Shown here: positions 46,598 to 54,044 of the stretch, one piece after another | Numbering within the stretch: the stretch's first letter is position 1 | How the letters are laid out: each line of letters starts with the position of its first letter | Assembly (NCBI GenBank): GCA_036489775.1 | Contig: DASXFC010000031.1 | Location: forward strand, 112,074 to 176,073 | Direction of reading: 5' to 3' | DNA from: Bog-473 sp036489775 | GTDB lineage: Bacteria; Actinomycetota; Acidimicrobiia; Acidimicrobiales; RAAP-2 | DNA length: 64,000 nt | Translations under genes and position numbers: made by a program | Notes under the pieces: generated by a model | Told to the model about the DNA's origin: nothing | The model's input: only the letters and a program-made list of their open reading frames with translations | Database searches by the model: none

Positions 46598-47590
46598 GTG
46601 CACACCGGGGACCTCGTCACACCTGCCTTGGTGGTTCAGGGCGACCTGTTGGAAGCCAACTTGGCCACCATGTCCACTGCCCTGCCGGGCAACCGTCTGC
46701 GGCCGCACGTCAAGGCCCATAAGTGCACGGCCCTGGCGGCCCAACAGGCCTCGAGCGGCCACACCGGCTTCACCTGCGCCACCATCGCCGAGGTTGAAGG
46801 CATGGCGGCCGCTGGTCTGGGGGAAGACCTGCTCTTGGCGAATGAGGTGGTCGATGCCAGCCGGCTGGGGGTGCTGATCCGCCAGGGATCCCGGGTCACC
46901 CTCGCCATCGACTCGGACGCAACGATGCAGGCAGCGCGCCAGGGCGGGGTGTCTGAGGTCCTCGTCGATGTCAACGTCGGCCTACCCCGGTGCGGCTGCC
47001 GGCCCGGCGATGCTGGCGCGCTGGCTGAGCGGGCCCGAGCAGCTGGGCTCGAGGTGCGCGGTGTCATGGGCTACGAGGGTCACGTCGTCGGGCTGGAGGA
47101 CCGAGCCCGCCGCAGTGAACTGGTGGCGGAATCGATGGCGGCCCTGATGGCCGCGCACGACGCCGTGGGTGGCGCCCTCATTTCGGCGGGTGGGACGGGG
47201 ACCTACGACCTGAACACGTGGGCCACCGAGATCCAGGCGGGGTCTTACGCCTTGATGGACACGGCCTACGGGAACCTCAGGCTTCCCTTCGCACAGGCCC
47301 TCACCGTGCTGGCCACCGTCATCTCGGTCTCCGATGATTGGGCGGTGGCCAACTGCGGTCTCAAGGCACTCGGCATGGATCACGGCAACCCCTCGGTTGA
47401 GGGGGCAAAGGTGCGGTTCTGTTCAGACGAACACCTCGTTTTCGCGCCCGACAACCCGGTGCGAGTGGGTGACCGAATCAAGGTGATTCCGGCGCACATC
47501 GATCCCACTGTGGCCTACCACCGACGGATGCACATCGTGGATGGTGAGGACGTCCTCGACACCTGGCCGATCGATCTCCGAGGCTGGTGA
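46598..47590 (+). CDS. PLP-dependent D-threonine aldolase / D-serine deaminase-like enzyme
   Basis: The product has 330 residues with an alanine-racemase-type barrel and the DSD1 domain. PLP Lys39 sits in LRPHVKAHKCTALAAQQ, the barrel shows DVNVGLPRCGCRPGDA and GVMGYEGHVVG, and the C-terminal metal site reads VIPAHIDPTVAYHRR, as in metal-dependent D-threonine aldolases and D-serine dehydratases. The substrate is a D-amino acid, most likely D-threonine or D-serine; the choice is inference. GTG 46598 is the start. The YwaF-like gene begins six bases after its stop. Confidence 0.88.
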   Translation: MHTGDLVTPALVVQGDLLEANLATMSTALPGNRLRPHVKAHKCTALAAQQASSGHTGFTCATIAEVEGMAAAGLGEDLLLANEVVDASRLGVLIRQGSRVTLAIDSDATMQAARQGGVSEVLVDVNVGLPRCGCRPGDAGALAERARAAGLEVRGVMGYEGHVVGLEDRARRSELVAESMAALMAAHDAVGGALISAGGTGTYDLNTWATEIQAGSYALMDTAYGNLRLPFAQALTVLATVISVSDDWAVANCGLKALGMDHGNPSVEGAKVRFCSDEHLVFAPDNPVRVGDRIKVIPAHIDPTVAYHRRMHIVDGEDVLDTWPIDLRGW

Positions 47591-47596
47591 AGCATC

Positions 47597-48301
47597 GTGC
47601 TCGCCGTCGTCTCGCCCCCGGCCTACTGGTCCGCCGTGGGGGTGAGCCTGCTGGCCTGTCTGGGCGTGTCACTGGTCGCCCGGCGGCGGCCGGGACCCTG
47701 GCGCGTCACCGCCGCCCGCGTCATTGGATCAGCACTAGTAGCCGACGTGATCACCTATTCGATCAGCGAAGCCCAAAACGGCTCTTGGTCAGCGAAAACC
47801 GACCTGCCGCTGGCGCTTTGTGACGTCGCCGCATTGGTGGCGGCGTTGGCTTGCTGGTGGCGCATCCCGCTTCTGGTCGAGCTGACCTATTTCTGGGGCC
47901 TGGCCGGCACCCTGCAAGCCGTAATCACTCCCGACCTCAATGTCGGCTTCCCTCATCTCGTCTTCTTCGAGTACCTGGTTGGACATCTCGGCATCGTCTG
48001 CGCCGCACTCTTCCTGGTCATCGGCCTCGGCATGCGGCCCCGCCCCCGGGCGGTTCCACGGGTCTTCGCCATCACCGCCCTCTATACGGCCTTCGTCGGT
48101 CTGATCGACGGCCTGACCGGCGCCAACTACATGTTCCTGCGCCAACCGCCCGGTGAATGGACCGTGCTCCGACTTCTCGGACCATGGCCGTGGTACACCC
48201 TGAGCGCAGCTGGCGTCGCGCTCGGGCTCCTGTTGTTGTTGGACTGGCCGTTCTGGCGAACACGGCGTGACCTTCGTGCGCAGGCTTTGTCTCTGACCTG
48301 A
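47597..48301 (+). CDS. TMEM164/YwaF-family membrane protein (TIGR02206 type)
   Basis: The product has 234 residues and about seven TM segments. Family-like landmarks are LPLALCDVAALVAALACW, LTYFWGLAGTLQAVITPDL, FFEYLVGHLGIVCAALFLV, and near the end GANYMFLRQPP with LLGPWPWYTLSAAG. Function is unknown in bacteria; the human relative TMEM164 is an acyltransferase in ether-lipid metabolism. GTG 47597 follows the aldolase-like gene closely, so the two are probably one operon. Confidence 0.8.
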   Translation: MLAVVSPPAYWSAVGVSLLACLGVSLVARRRPGPWRVTAARVIGSALVADVITYSISEAQNGSWSAKTDLPLALCDVAALVAALACWWRIPLLVELTYFWGLAGTLQAVITPDLNVGFPHLVFFEYLVGHLGIVCAALFLVIGLGMRPRPRAVPRVFAITALYTAFVGLIDGLTGANYMFLRQPPGEWTVLRLLGPWPWYTLSAAGVALGLLLLLDWPFWRTRRDLRAQALSLT

Positions 48302-48303
48302 CT

Positions 48304-48326
48304 CAGCCGTCGCGATGAGGCGGCTG
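48304..48326. terminator. Weak hairpin between convergent genes
   Basis: CAGCCG and CGGCTG pair across an 11-base loop, directly after the YwaF-like gene. There is no T-run; it may still serve as terminator for both convergent genes. Confidence 0.4.
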
Positions 48327-48351
48327 TCCTCTTGTCGTGGAGGCGACGTCG

Positions 48352-49398
48352 TTAAGTGACCGACGTTCGCGCTTTTGGCGCGACCAGCCCGATGGGAGAA
48401 CTAGTCGGGCGCAAGCTGGAAAATATCTGACGATATGAACCAATTGGGCTTGCTTCGGAATAGCCAAAGCGGTTCTCGGCGCAGAACGGTCGAACCAGGG
48501 CTTGCGCACGGCGCAAGTTCGGTCGGGGCATCGTCGAAAAGAGATGGTGCTCGATCTGATAGTTGAGCCCACCGAAGATGAAAGCGGTGAACCGACCACC
48601 GCTGATATTGCGGGCCGTCACAACCTGGCGTCGGGCGAAGCTCATGGTGGAGTCAGTATCGATGAGCTCCATGCCCTTGTGGTTGGGGGCGAAGCTACAA
48701 CCGAGGTAGACCGAGAAGACGGCTTCGTTCACCAGGATGAAGCACAACGCCTCCGGTAGAGGAAGGACCCACAGAACCGCTGACAGGTACAGCGCCGTGC
48801 GTAAGGCGAGGAGGATACCCTCGACCACCGCGGCGCGGTTCCGGCGGCGGAGCAGGTGTTGTACCCCCGACACGTACAGCCCAGTGCTGCGCAGGAGCAT
48901 CAGCGGCAGGAAGAGTTCCGCCTGCCGCCGGCTCAGCCACCGTGCCAGCGGCGAGGGTTGATTCTCCAAATCGTCAGCGGCCGGAAATAGGCCGACACCG
49001 ATGTCTGGGTCTCGGTCTACCTGGTTCGGGTGAGCGTGGTGGGAACTGTGCTTCGGCACCCACCAACCAAAGCTCAAGCCGATTAACCCGTTCCCGATCA
49101 CGAGACCGGTCAGCCGGTTCATTCGGCGAGTAGCGAAAATCTGCCCATGCCCAGCATCGTGTCCGATAAACCCGAGCTGGGTCGATACCAAGCCCAGGAA
49201 TGCGGCGATACCGAGGGTGGCCCAGGATGGGCCTAAAAGGAAGAAGCCGATCCAGCCGGCGGCAAACGCCGCGAGCGTCAACCCGATCTTTGCCCCGTAG
49301 TAAGGAAGGCGGCGATCGAGGAGCCCGGCCTCACGAACTTGCATCGAGAGCGTGCGATAGTCCGCCGCGGCCGGACGTTCCATGGTGGTTGAGTACAT
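48352..49398 (-). CDS. Membrane fatty-acid desaturase
   Basis: The product has 348 residues. The three histidine boxes of the di-iron site are intact: GFIGHDAGHGQ (about 80-84), PKHSSHHAHPN (about 117-121) and LNYQIEHHLFSTMP. TM pairs flank them. The protein resembles acyl-lipid/acyl-CoA desaturases of the DesA3/linoleoyl-CoA desaturase group that adjust membrane fluidity. ATG 49398 (MYSTTMERP) or ATG 49383 may be the start. It lies 76 bases downstream of cspA, beyond a strong hairpin. Pairing a cold-shock gene and a desaturase is suggestive of cold adaptation. Confidence 0.92.
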   Translation of the reverse strand: MYSTTMERPAAADYRTLSMQVREAGLLDRRLPYYGAKIGLTLAAFAAGWIGFFLLGPSWATLGIAAFLGLVSTQLGFIGHDAGHGQIFATRRMNRLTGLVIGNGLIGLSFGWWVPKHSSHHAHPNQVDRDPDIGVGLFPAADDLENQPSPLARWLSRRQAELFLPLMLLRSTGLYVSGVQHLLRRRNRAAVVEGILLALRTALYLSAVLWVLPLPEALCFILVNEAVFSVYLGCSFAPNHKGMELIDTDSTMSFARRQVVTARNISGGRFTAFIFGGLNYQIEHHLFSTMPRPNLRRAQALVRPFCAENRFGYSEASPIGSYRQIFSSLRPTSSPIGLVAPKARTSVT

Positions 49399-49414
49399 GA
49401 GTAGTAGTGAAGAT

Positions 49415-49462
49415 GCACCTGTTGGCGGGATCCCACCGAAGCGGTGACCCACCAACAGGTGC
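49415..49462 (-). terminator. Terminator of cspA
   Basis: GCACCTGTTGG (49415-49425) pairs perfectly with CCAACAGGTGC (49452-49462), extended inwards by GGG/CCC after one mismatch. It stands between cspA and the desaturase gene. Confidence 0.85.
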
Positions 49463-49474
49463 GACGATCAAGAA

Positions 49475-49678
49475 CTAGATCACTCGGACGTTCTGAGCTT
49501 CGGGCCCTTTTTGACCCTGAGCTATGTCGAACTCAACCTCTTGTCCATCCTCGAGATTCTTGAATCCAGTGCCAACCACGTTGGAGAAGTGGACGAATAC
49601 GTCCTTCTCACCGGTCGAGGGCGTGATGAACCCGAATCCCTTGTCGCTATTGAAAAACTTCACCGTTCCAGTTGCCAT
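49475..49678 (-). CDS. cspA: Cold-shock protein (CspA family)
   Basis: The product has 67 residues. RNP1 KGFGFITP and RNP2 DVFVHFSNV are both present in the single OB fold, starting MATGTVKFFNSDKGFGF. It binds single-stranded RNA/DNA and melts secondary structure. The leader is unusual: instead of a clear Shine-Dalgarno sequence, the 25 bases before the ATG are a run of AAAG/GAAA repeats. A strong terminator follows. Confidence 0.97.
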   Translation of the reverse strand: MATGTVKFFNSDKGFGFITPSTGEKDVFVHFSNVVGTGFKNLEDGQEVEFDIAQGQKGPEAQNVRVI

Positions 49679-49706
49679 GTTTCTTTCTTTCTCTTTTCTT
49701 TCTTTG
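49679..49706 (-). promoter_or_regulatory. Purine-only leader of cspA
   Basis: On the coding strand the last ~25 bases before the ATG are almost entirely A and G, in repeated AAAGAAAG units. It may act as an unstructured ribosome standby site. Confidence 0.5.
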
Positions 49707-49737
49707 TCTGCTACCTATGCGGCAGATGTTGGACCGC

Positions 49738-50037
49738 TTACTTCGACTTGCGCGGCGCTAACTTCTCGTACGGGCGGCCACAAGGAGACGGCTCACCCAC
49801 CTCGCCGTAAATCCGACAACGCTCGTCGTCGCACCATCCGATCAGCGTGGTGCCTTCCTTGACGTCGAGGGCGTGCTCGGCGCAGAGCATCACGTCGGGC
49901 AGGATCACCGTCACCGAAAACGACGGATCGCTTGGGTCTGGGCCGCGGGAGAGCGTCCGGCGAGCCGGCTCGTTTGACACAGTGGCTGGCTGGCTGCACA
50001 GCGAGCAAGGAGGTGCCTTGGAGTCGGACGCGATCAC
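49738..50037 (-). CDS. Hypothetical Cys-rich protein
   Basis: I do not recognise a family. The product has 99 residues with a CSLC pair near residue 11, LCAEHAL in the middle and WCDDERCRIYGEV later, so it may bind a zinc ion. The C terminus is basic (YEKLAPRKSK). GTG 50037 overlaps the stop of the preceding gene (GTGA), so translation is coupled. It has no signal peptide or TM. Confidence 0.6.
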   Translation of the reverse strand: MIASDSKAPPCSLCSQPATVSNEPARRTLSRGPDPSDPSFSVTVILPDVMLCAEHALDVKEGTTLIGWCDDERCRIYGEVGEPSPCGRPYEKLAPRKSK

Positions 50038-50408
50038 GACGTGACAGCGTCCCGGAGATTGCTCACACCTCGCAACCGACGGGCGACCTTCTCGGCATCA
50101 GCGCCGTCTCTCTCCCGAATTCGCACTTCGAGTTGGTCTAGGCGGGCTGTCTCGTTGTCGACCAACCGACGACGTTCCGCCCCCTCATGAGTATGGAGTG
50201 CTCGCACGAAACACCGGTGGGCATCCACCGCTCGATTGAGTTCCAGCATGCGAGCGATGGCAGAGAAGGAGGTACCGGCCTCGCGAAGTGCCAGGGCGCG
50301 CGCATCGAGCTCTGGCGCCCCGATCTTCGGTCGTCGCGCTGAACCGCCGCGTTCTGGTTTGGTGATCGTTCGCTTCTGCGAACGTGGGGCATGCGTGTGC
50401 CTAGGCAC
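50034..50408 (-). CDS. Hypothetical HTH-like protein
   Basis: The product has 124 residues with a basic N terminus (RSQKRTITKPERGG). The middle reads LDARALALREAGTSFSAIAR then MLELNRAVDAHRCF, which looks like a resolvase-type helix-turn-helix. The C terminus is a charged helix (NETARLDQLEVRIRERDG). It may be a small DNA-binding protein of phage or integrative origin; that is inference. Its start is GTG 50408 without a clear ribosome site. It is coupled to the Cys-rich gene downstream. Confidence 0.55.
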   Translation of the reverse strand: MPRHTHAPRSQKRTITKPERGGSARRPKIGAPELDARALALREAGTSFSAIARMLELNRAVDAHRCFVRALHTHEGAERRRLVDNETARLDQLEVRIRERDGADAEKVARRLRGVSNLRDAVTS

Positions 50409-51376
50409 AATGACTGCTTTGCGCCCGGATCACGGGGGCCTGGTCAACAGGGTGTCCCGACACACAGTGACCGTGCTCGCCAAAGGGCGGCACGGCACGT
50501 TGGCAACGAATTGCGAAGTTATCGCCTATGACGGGCGAATTGGATGGCCGCTGCAGCCTCCACAAGGAGGTCAATGGCTCAAAGATGTCGGGCTCCGTTC
50601 GAGTCGGGCCAACTCGCTATTCTCGAACGGGCCACGCCGACACATCGCCGGCGACGGCCGACATCATACCAGCCCAAGTTGTCGATGGCGTTGCAGCTAT
50701 TCAGCGGGTCTTTTAGGCGTCGAGATCGCTCGTTGCGGGTTGACCAGTGATGCCGTTGCAGGGTGCGATCAGGAATACCGCGCCGGGGGTGGGGCCCTGC
50801 AACTTTGCTCTCTGGCCGGAGCCACCGTCCTCACGAAACCGCCCGCTGACATCGAAAGGACTGCCAGGTCGTCGGTCGCCCGCCAAAGGTTGGATTCTTG
50901 GCAGGAAATCCTTCACCGATTTGACGGGTCGGGTCGTTAAAGTGGCGTCAATGTCCGCCGAAATGGAGTCCGAAGGAATCCTCCTTCAGCTCCTGGCCGG
51001 TTCGAGGAGCCAATGAGGGGTTGGCCAGTTCGATGATCGGTCGGGGTAGCGAAGCGCCCCGAACCGGCGATGGGGCGAACTCAGAGTGGCCCCCTTGCTC
51101 ACCAGCCACCACGTTCGCCGAGCTGGACGGGTCTCGACGAGCACTCTCCCACTCCGTGTCGACCTGGAGGCTCATCGCTGTTCGTGAATGTCGAGCGATC
51201 AGCCGAGACAGACAACGTCGGATTCACGGCCAGGGCGGTGCCAGCAGACACGGTGGCGATGGCTGTAGGGAGGCGTTTCAACGCGTCCGACGTCGACGAT
51301 CACGAAAAGCCGACATGACGAGCGCTGCCTCCCAGCACGGCTCGCGGACATCAGGGGGTGAGTGATTCCATCCTGA
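50409..51376. other. 968-bp region without a visible gene
   Basis: Open frames here are short, lack ribosome sites and code for no recognisable protein. No tRNA and no strong hairpin was found. Stops are more frequent than in neighbouring intergenic DNA, which suggests decayed sequence. Confidence 0.6.
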
Positions 51377-52795
51377 CTACTCGCTCGCCGTGTTGCGATC
51401 CCCCACGGGACCGTCTGCAGGATTCACCGCGATTGCGTGGAGGTTCACGAACTCGAATAGCCCATGGTGGGACAACTCCCGTCCATAACCTGAGGCCTTG
51501 ATCCCCCCGAACGGAAGGCGCGGGTCAGATATCGTCATGCCGTTTACAGCCGTATGCCCGGCCTCAAGGCGGGTTGCAAAGGCCTCGCCGGCGGCAAGAT
51601 CCGAGGTCCATACCGCACTGCCAAGGCCGTAGATACTGTCGTTGGCTAGCCGCAATGCTTCCGTGCTGTCCCGGGCTCTGAGGATCGGGACCGCAGGGCC
51701 GAACACTTCCTCTTCAAGGACCGCCATGCCGGGGCGCACGTGATCGAGGACCGTCGGCTCGTAGTAGAAACCCGGCAAGTCCGGAACGCGTCCACCGAGC
51801 AGGATTCGCGCGCCCTGGGCCACGGACTCACGAACCTGGCGCTCGAGCGCGTCGCGCAGGTCCTCCCGGGCAAGGGGCCCTACTGTCACACCGTCTTCAG
51901 TCGGGTTGCCGAGACGCAGGGCGCGCACGTACTCGAGCAGCTTCTCGCTAAAGGTATCGGCAACCTGTTCCTCCACCACGATGCGCTTTGCGGCGATGCA
52001 GGACTGGCCGGTGTTCTGGAATCGACTGCGCGCCGCCCACGCCGCCGCCGCTTCGAGGTCGGCGTCTGCGAGAACGACGAAGGCATCACTGCCTCCGAGC
52101 TCGAGCACTGTCTTCTTGAGCGCCTGCCCGGCCACGGCGGCGACTGACCTGCCGGCCCGCGTCGATCCCGTGAGGGTCACCGCCGCCACTCGGTCGTCTC
52201 TGACGACGGCGGCGGCGACGTCGGTAGTGCGCTCAGGCGACACCACAAGCACAGAGAGCGTCGAGCTCGGAAGGCCCGCGGCATCTGCGACGTCAGCAAG
52301 TGCCAGTGCGCACCCAGTCGTCGAGGGTGCGTGCTTGAGCACAACCACATTGCCCGCCGCCAACGCTGGCGCAAGGGCGCGTACCACCTGCCAGTGTGGA
52401 AAGTTCCATGGCATGATTGCCAGCAGGACGCCCAAAGGCACTGGAACTACCAGTGAGCTAAGGGCCTCGGTTTGCACCTTCTCGGGCTCAAGAAGCGCCG
52501 GGGAATGCTCTGCATACCAGTCACACGTACGAGCGCACTTCTCTACCTCGGCCCGGCTCTCCAAAAGAGGCTTGCCCATCTCCGTTGTGGCGAGCCATGC
52601 CAACTCCTCTTGGCGCTCACGCAGTGCGTTGGCCAGCCGACGCAACCCATTCGCGCGGTCCGCCGTCGGAGTTTCTCGCCAGCCTTGGGCGGCCAAATGT
52701 GCTCGATCGAGCAGTCCGTCGAGCTCCTCGACAGTCGTCTCCCCATAGGTGGCAATAGGTTGCCCAGTCGACGGGTTGATGGTCGTTATAGTCAC
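51377..52795 (-). CDS. NAD(P)-dependent aldehyde dehydrogenase (succinate-semialdehyde dehydrogenase-like)
   Basis: The product has 472 residues. Catalytic Cys266 lies in FQNTGQSCIAAKRIVV, general-base Glu232 in LELGGSDAF, and Asn131 in IMPWNFPHWQVVRALAPALA. The opening (INPSTGQPIATYGETTVEEL) and EMGKPLLESRAEVEKCA resemble GabD/SSADH-type enzymes, which oxidise succinate semialdehyde; other short aldehydes remain possible. It follows a LuxR regulator on the same strand with a 77-bp gap, so the regulator may control it. Confidence 0.88.
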   Translation of the reverse strand: MTITTINPSTGQPIATYGETTVEELDGLLDRAHLAAQGWRETPTADRANGLRRLANALRERQEELAWLATTEMGKPLLESRAEVEKCARTCDWYAEHSPALLEPEKVQTEALSSLVVPVPLGVLLAIMPWNFPHWQVVRALAPALAAGNVVVLKHAPSTTGCALALADVADAAGLPSSTLSVLVVSPERTTDVAAAVVRDDRVAAVTLTGSTRAGRSVAAVAGQALKKTVLELGGSDAFVVLADADLEAAAAWAARSRFQNTGQSCIAAKRIVVEEQVADTFSEKLLEYVRALRLGNPTEDGVTVGPLAREDLRDALERQVRESVAQGARILLGGRVPDLPGFYYEPTVLDHVRPGMAVLEEEVFGPAVPILRARDSTEALRLANDSIYGLGSAVWTSDLAAGEAFATRLEAGHTAVNGMTISDPRLPFGGIKASGYGRELSHHGLFEFVNLHAIAVNPADGPVGDRNTASE

Positions 52796-52872
52796 GGAAC
52801 CTCTCCGTTCTCTAGGACGAATGAGATATCAAGAAGAGGCCACCGCAAGGCAGCCCGACAGAACCCGATCAA

Positions 52873-53961
52873 TCAAACGACGGCACCGCGAACTTCTTGG
52901 TCAGCCATTTCCATTTGGTGAATCAAACTCGAGGCCGCTGTGCGGTTACTCACACCAAGGAGTCCGTAAGCCTGACTCAAGTGACCTTCTACTGTGCGGA
53001 CGCTGATTCCCAACTGGATCGCAACCTGCGTGTTGGTGAGTCCACGAGCGACCAGTCCGAGTGCTTCTCCCTGTCGAACAGAGAGTCCAAGGCGGGTGAG
53101 ATCGGGCGGTTCGGGACCAGCGAGCCGCTCTGTCACCAGGAGGACGTCGTTCTGTCGAGCATCCTCGACGGACTTCAGACGGCGCACGACCAGTCGACGG
53201 GCGCCGCGCTCGAATACCAAGGGCCACGTCGGTGCTGCGGGTCGGGTTTCAGCCTCTCTCCGCAGCCATTCCGCCAATTGCTTGGGAAGTTGCCCCGACG
53301 TTCCGCTCGGGAACCACTGATTCAGCAGACTGACCGCGCCAGGTGTCCAATGTTCCGGCGTCCCCTGTCGACTCAACATGAGCACGCCCTCTTTGCGTTC
53401 GGTTGAGAGATCGTCGACAACCTCAATGAGGTACCGGATCTGCTCGTTGGCAATAGCGTTTCGATAGGCCTGGAGTAGGTGGGGACGCATCAGGTTGGCG
53501 ACAGTCCGGTCCCTCGTCGAGAACCCGCGTCGTTCGCGGTTCAGCGCCACACCAATGAGGATGTGTGGTGACGGGACGGTGAAGGACAGTTGATCCTCGG
53601 CCCCGAGATAGGAATAGAACTCCCGATAAAGCGCACTGCGGTGGAATTCCTCCACTGACCACAGATCAGATATTGCACACGGTCGGCCGTCGTTGGTGCG
53701 GCGGATCTGCGCAATGACCGGATGGTCGACAATCAGCCGGGCAAAGGCTTCTTGCCCGCCCGGCCAGGGCTCGACCTCTGGAATCCCGACGACCTCAATT
53801 TCACCTGTCGAGCTGATTTCGTTCCAGGTCGCGCTCATCGATGGCACCAGACCATGCACAACCCGCACGGCCTCGTGACGCAGCCCTTCCAACGTAAGAG
53901 GGGCGCCGAGAACCCCGACCGCTTCGACCACGTCGTCTGCGTCGTGCTGCGACAGTGTCAT
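52873..53961 (-). CDS. LuxR-family regulator with N-terminal sensor-like region
   Basis: The product has 362 residues. The C-terminal LuxR HTH is clear: GLSVRQGEALGLVARGLTNT, then QVAIQLGISVRTVEGHLSQA and YGLLGVSNRTAAS. The N-terminal ~250 residues look like the GAF-type or autoinducer-type sensor of the family (EVEPWPGGQEAFARLIVDHP; DLWSVEEFHRSALYREFYSY). The ligand is unknown. ATG 53961 starts MTLSQHDADDVVEAVG. It is divergent from the secreted repeat protein, 83 bp apart, so that gene may be its target. Confidence 0.85.
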   Translation of the reverse strand: MTLSQHDADDVVEAVGVLGAPLTLEGLRHEAVRVVHGLVPSMSATWNEISSTGEIEVVGIPEVEPWPGGQEAFARLIVDHPVIAQIRRTNDGRPCAISDLWSVEEFHRSALYREFYSYLGAEDQLSFTVPSPHILIGVALNRERRGFSTRDRTVANLMRPHLLQAYRNAIANEQIRYLIEVVDDLSTERKEGVLMLSRQGTPEHWTPGAVSLLNQWFPSGTSGQLPKQLAEWLRREAETRPAAPTWPLVFERGARRLVVRRLKSVEDARQNDVLLVTERLAGPEPPDLTRLGLSVRQGEALGLVARGLTNTQVAIQLGISVRTVEGHLSQAYGLLGVSNRTAASSLIHQMEMADQEVRGAVV

Positions 53962-54044
53962 CAGCTTCCCATTCTCCCATTTACCAAAAGGCCGGGTGGA
54001 ATTACCTGTTGCTGGCCCCTCTATCGTGGAGTACAAGAGGGATC

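Noticed and set aside
50236..50940. 234-codon plus-strand frame over the hypothetical HTH gene and silent DNA
   Set aside because: It has no ribosome site, irregular composition, and is antisense to a better-supported gene.
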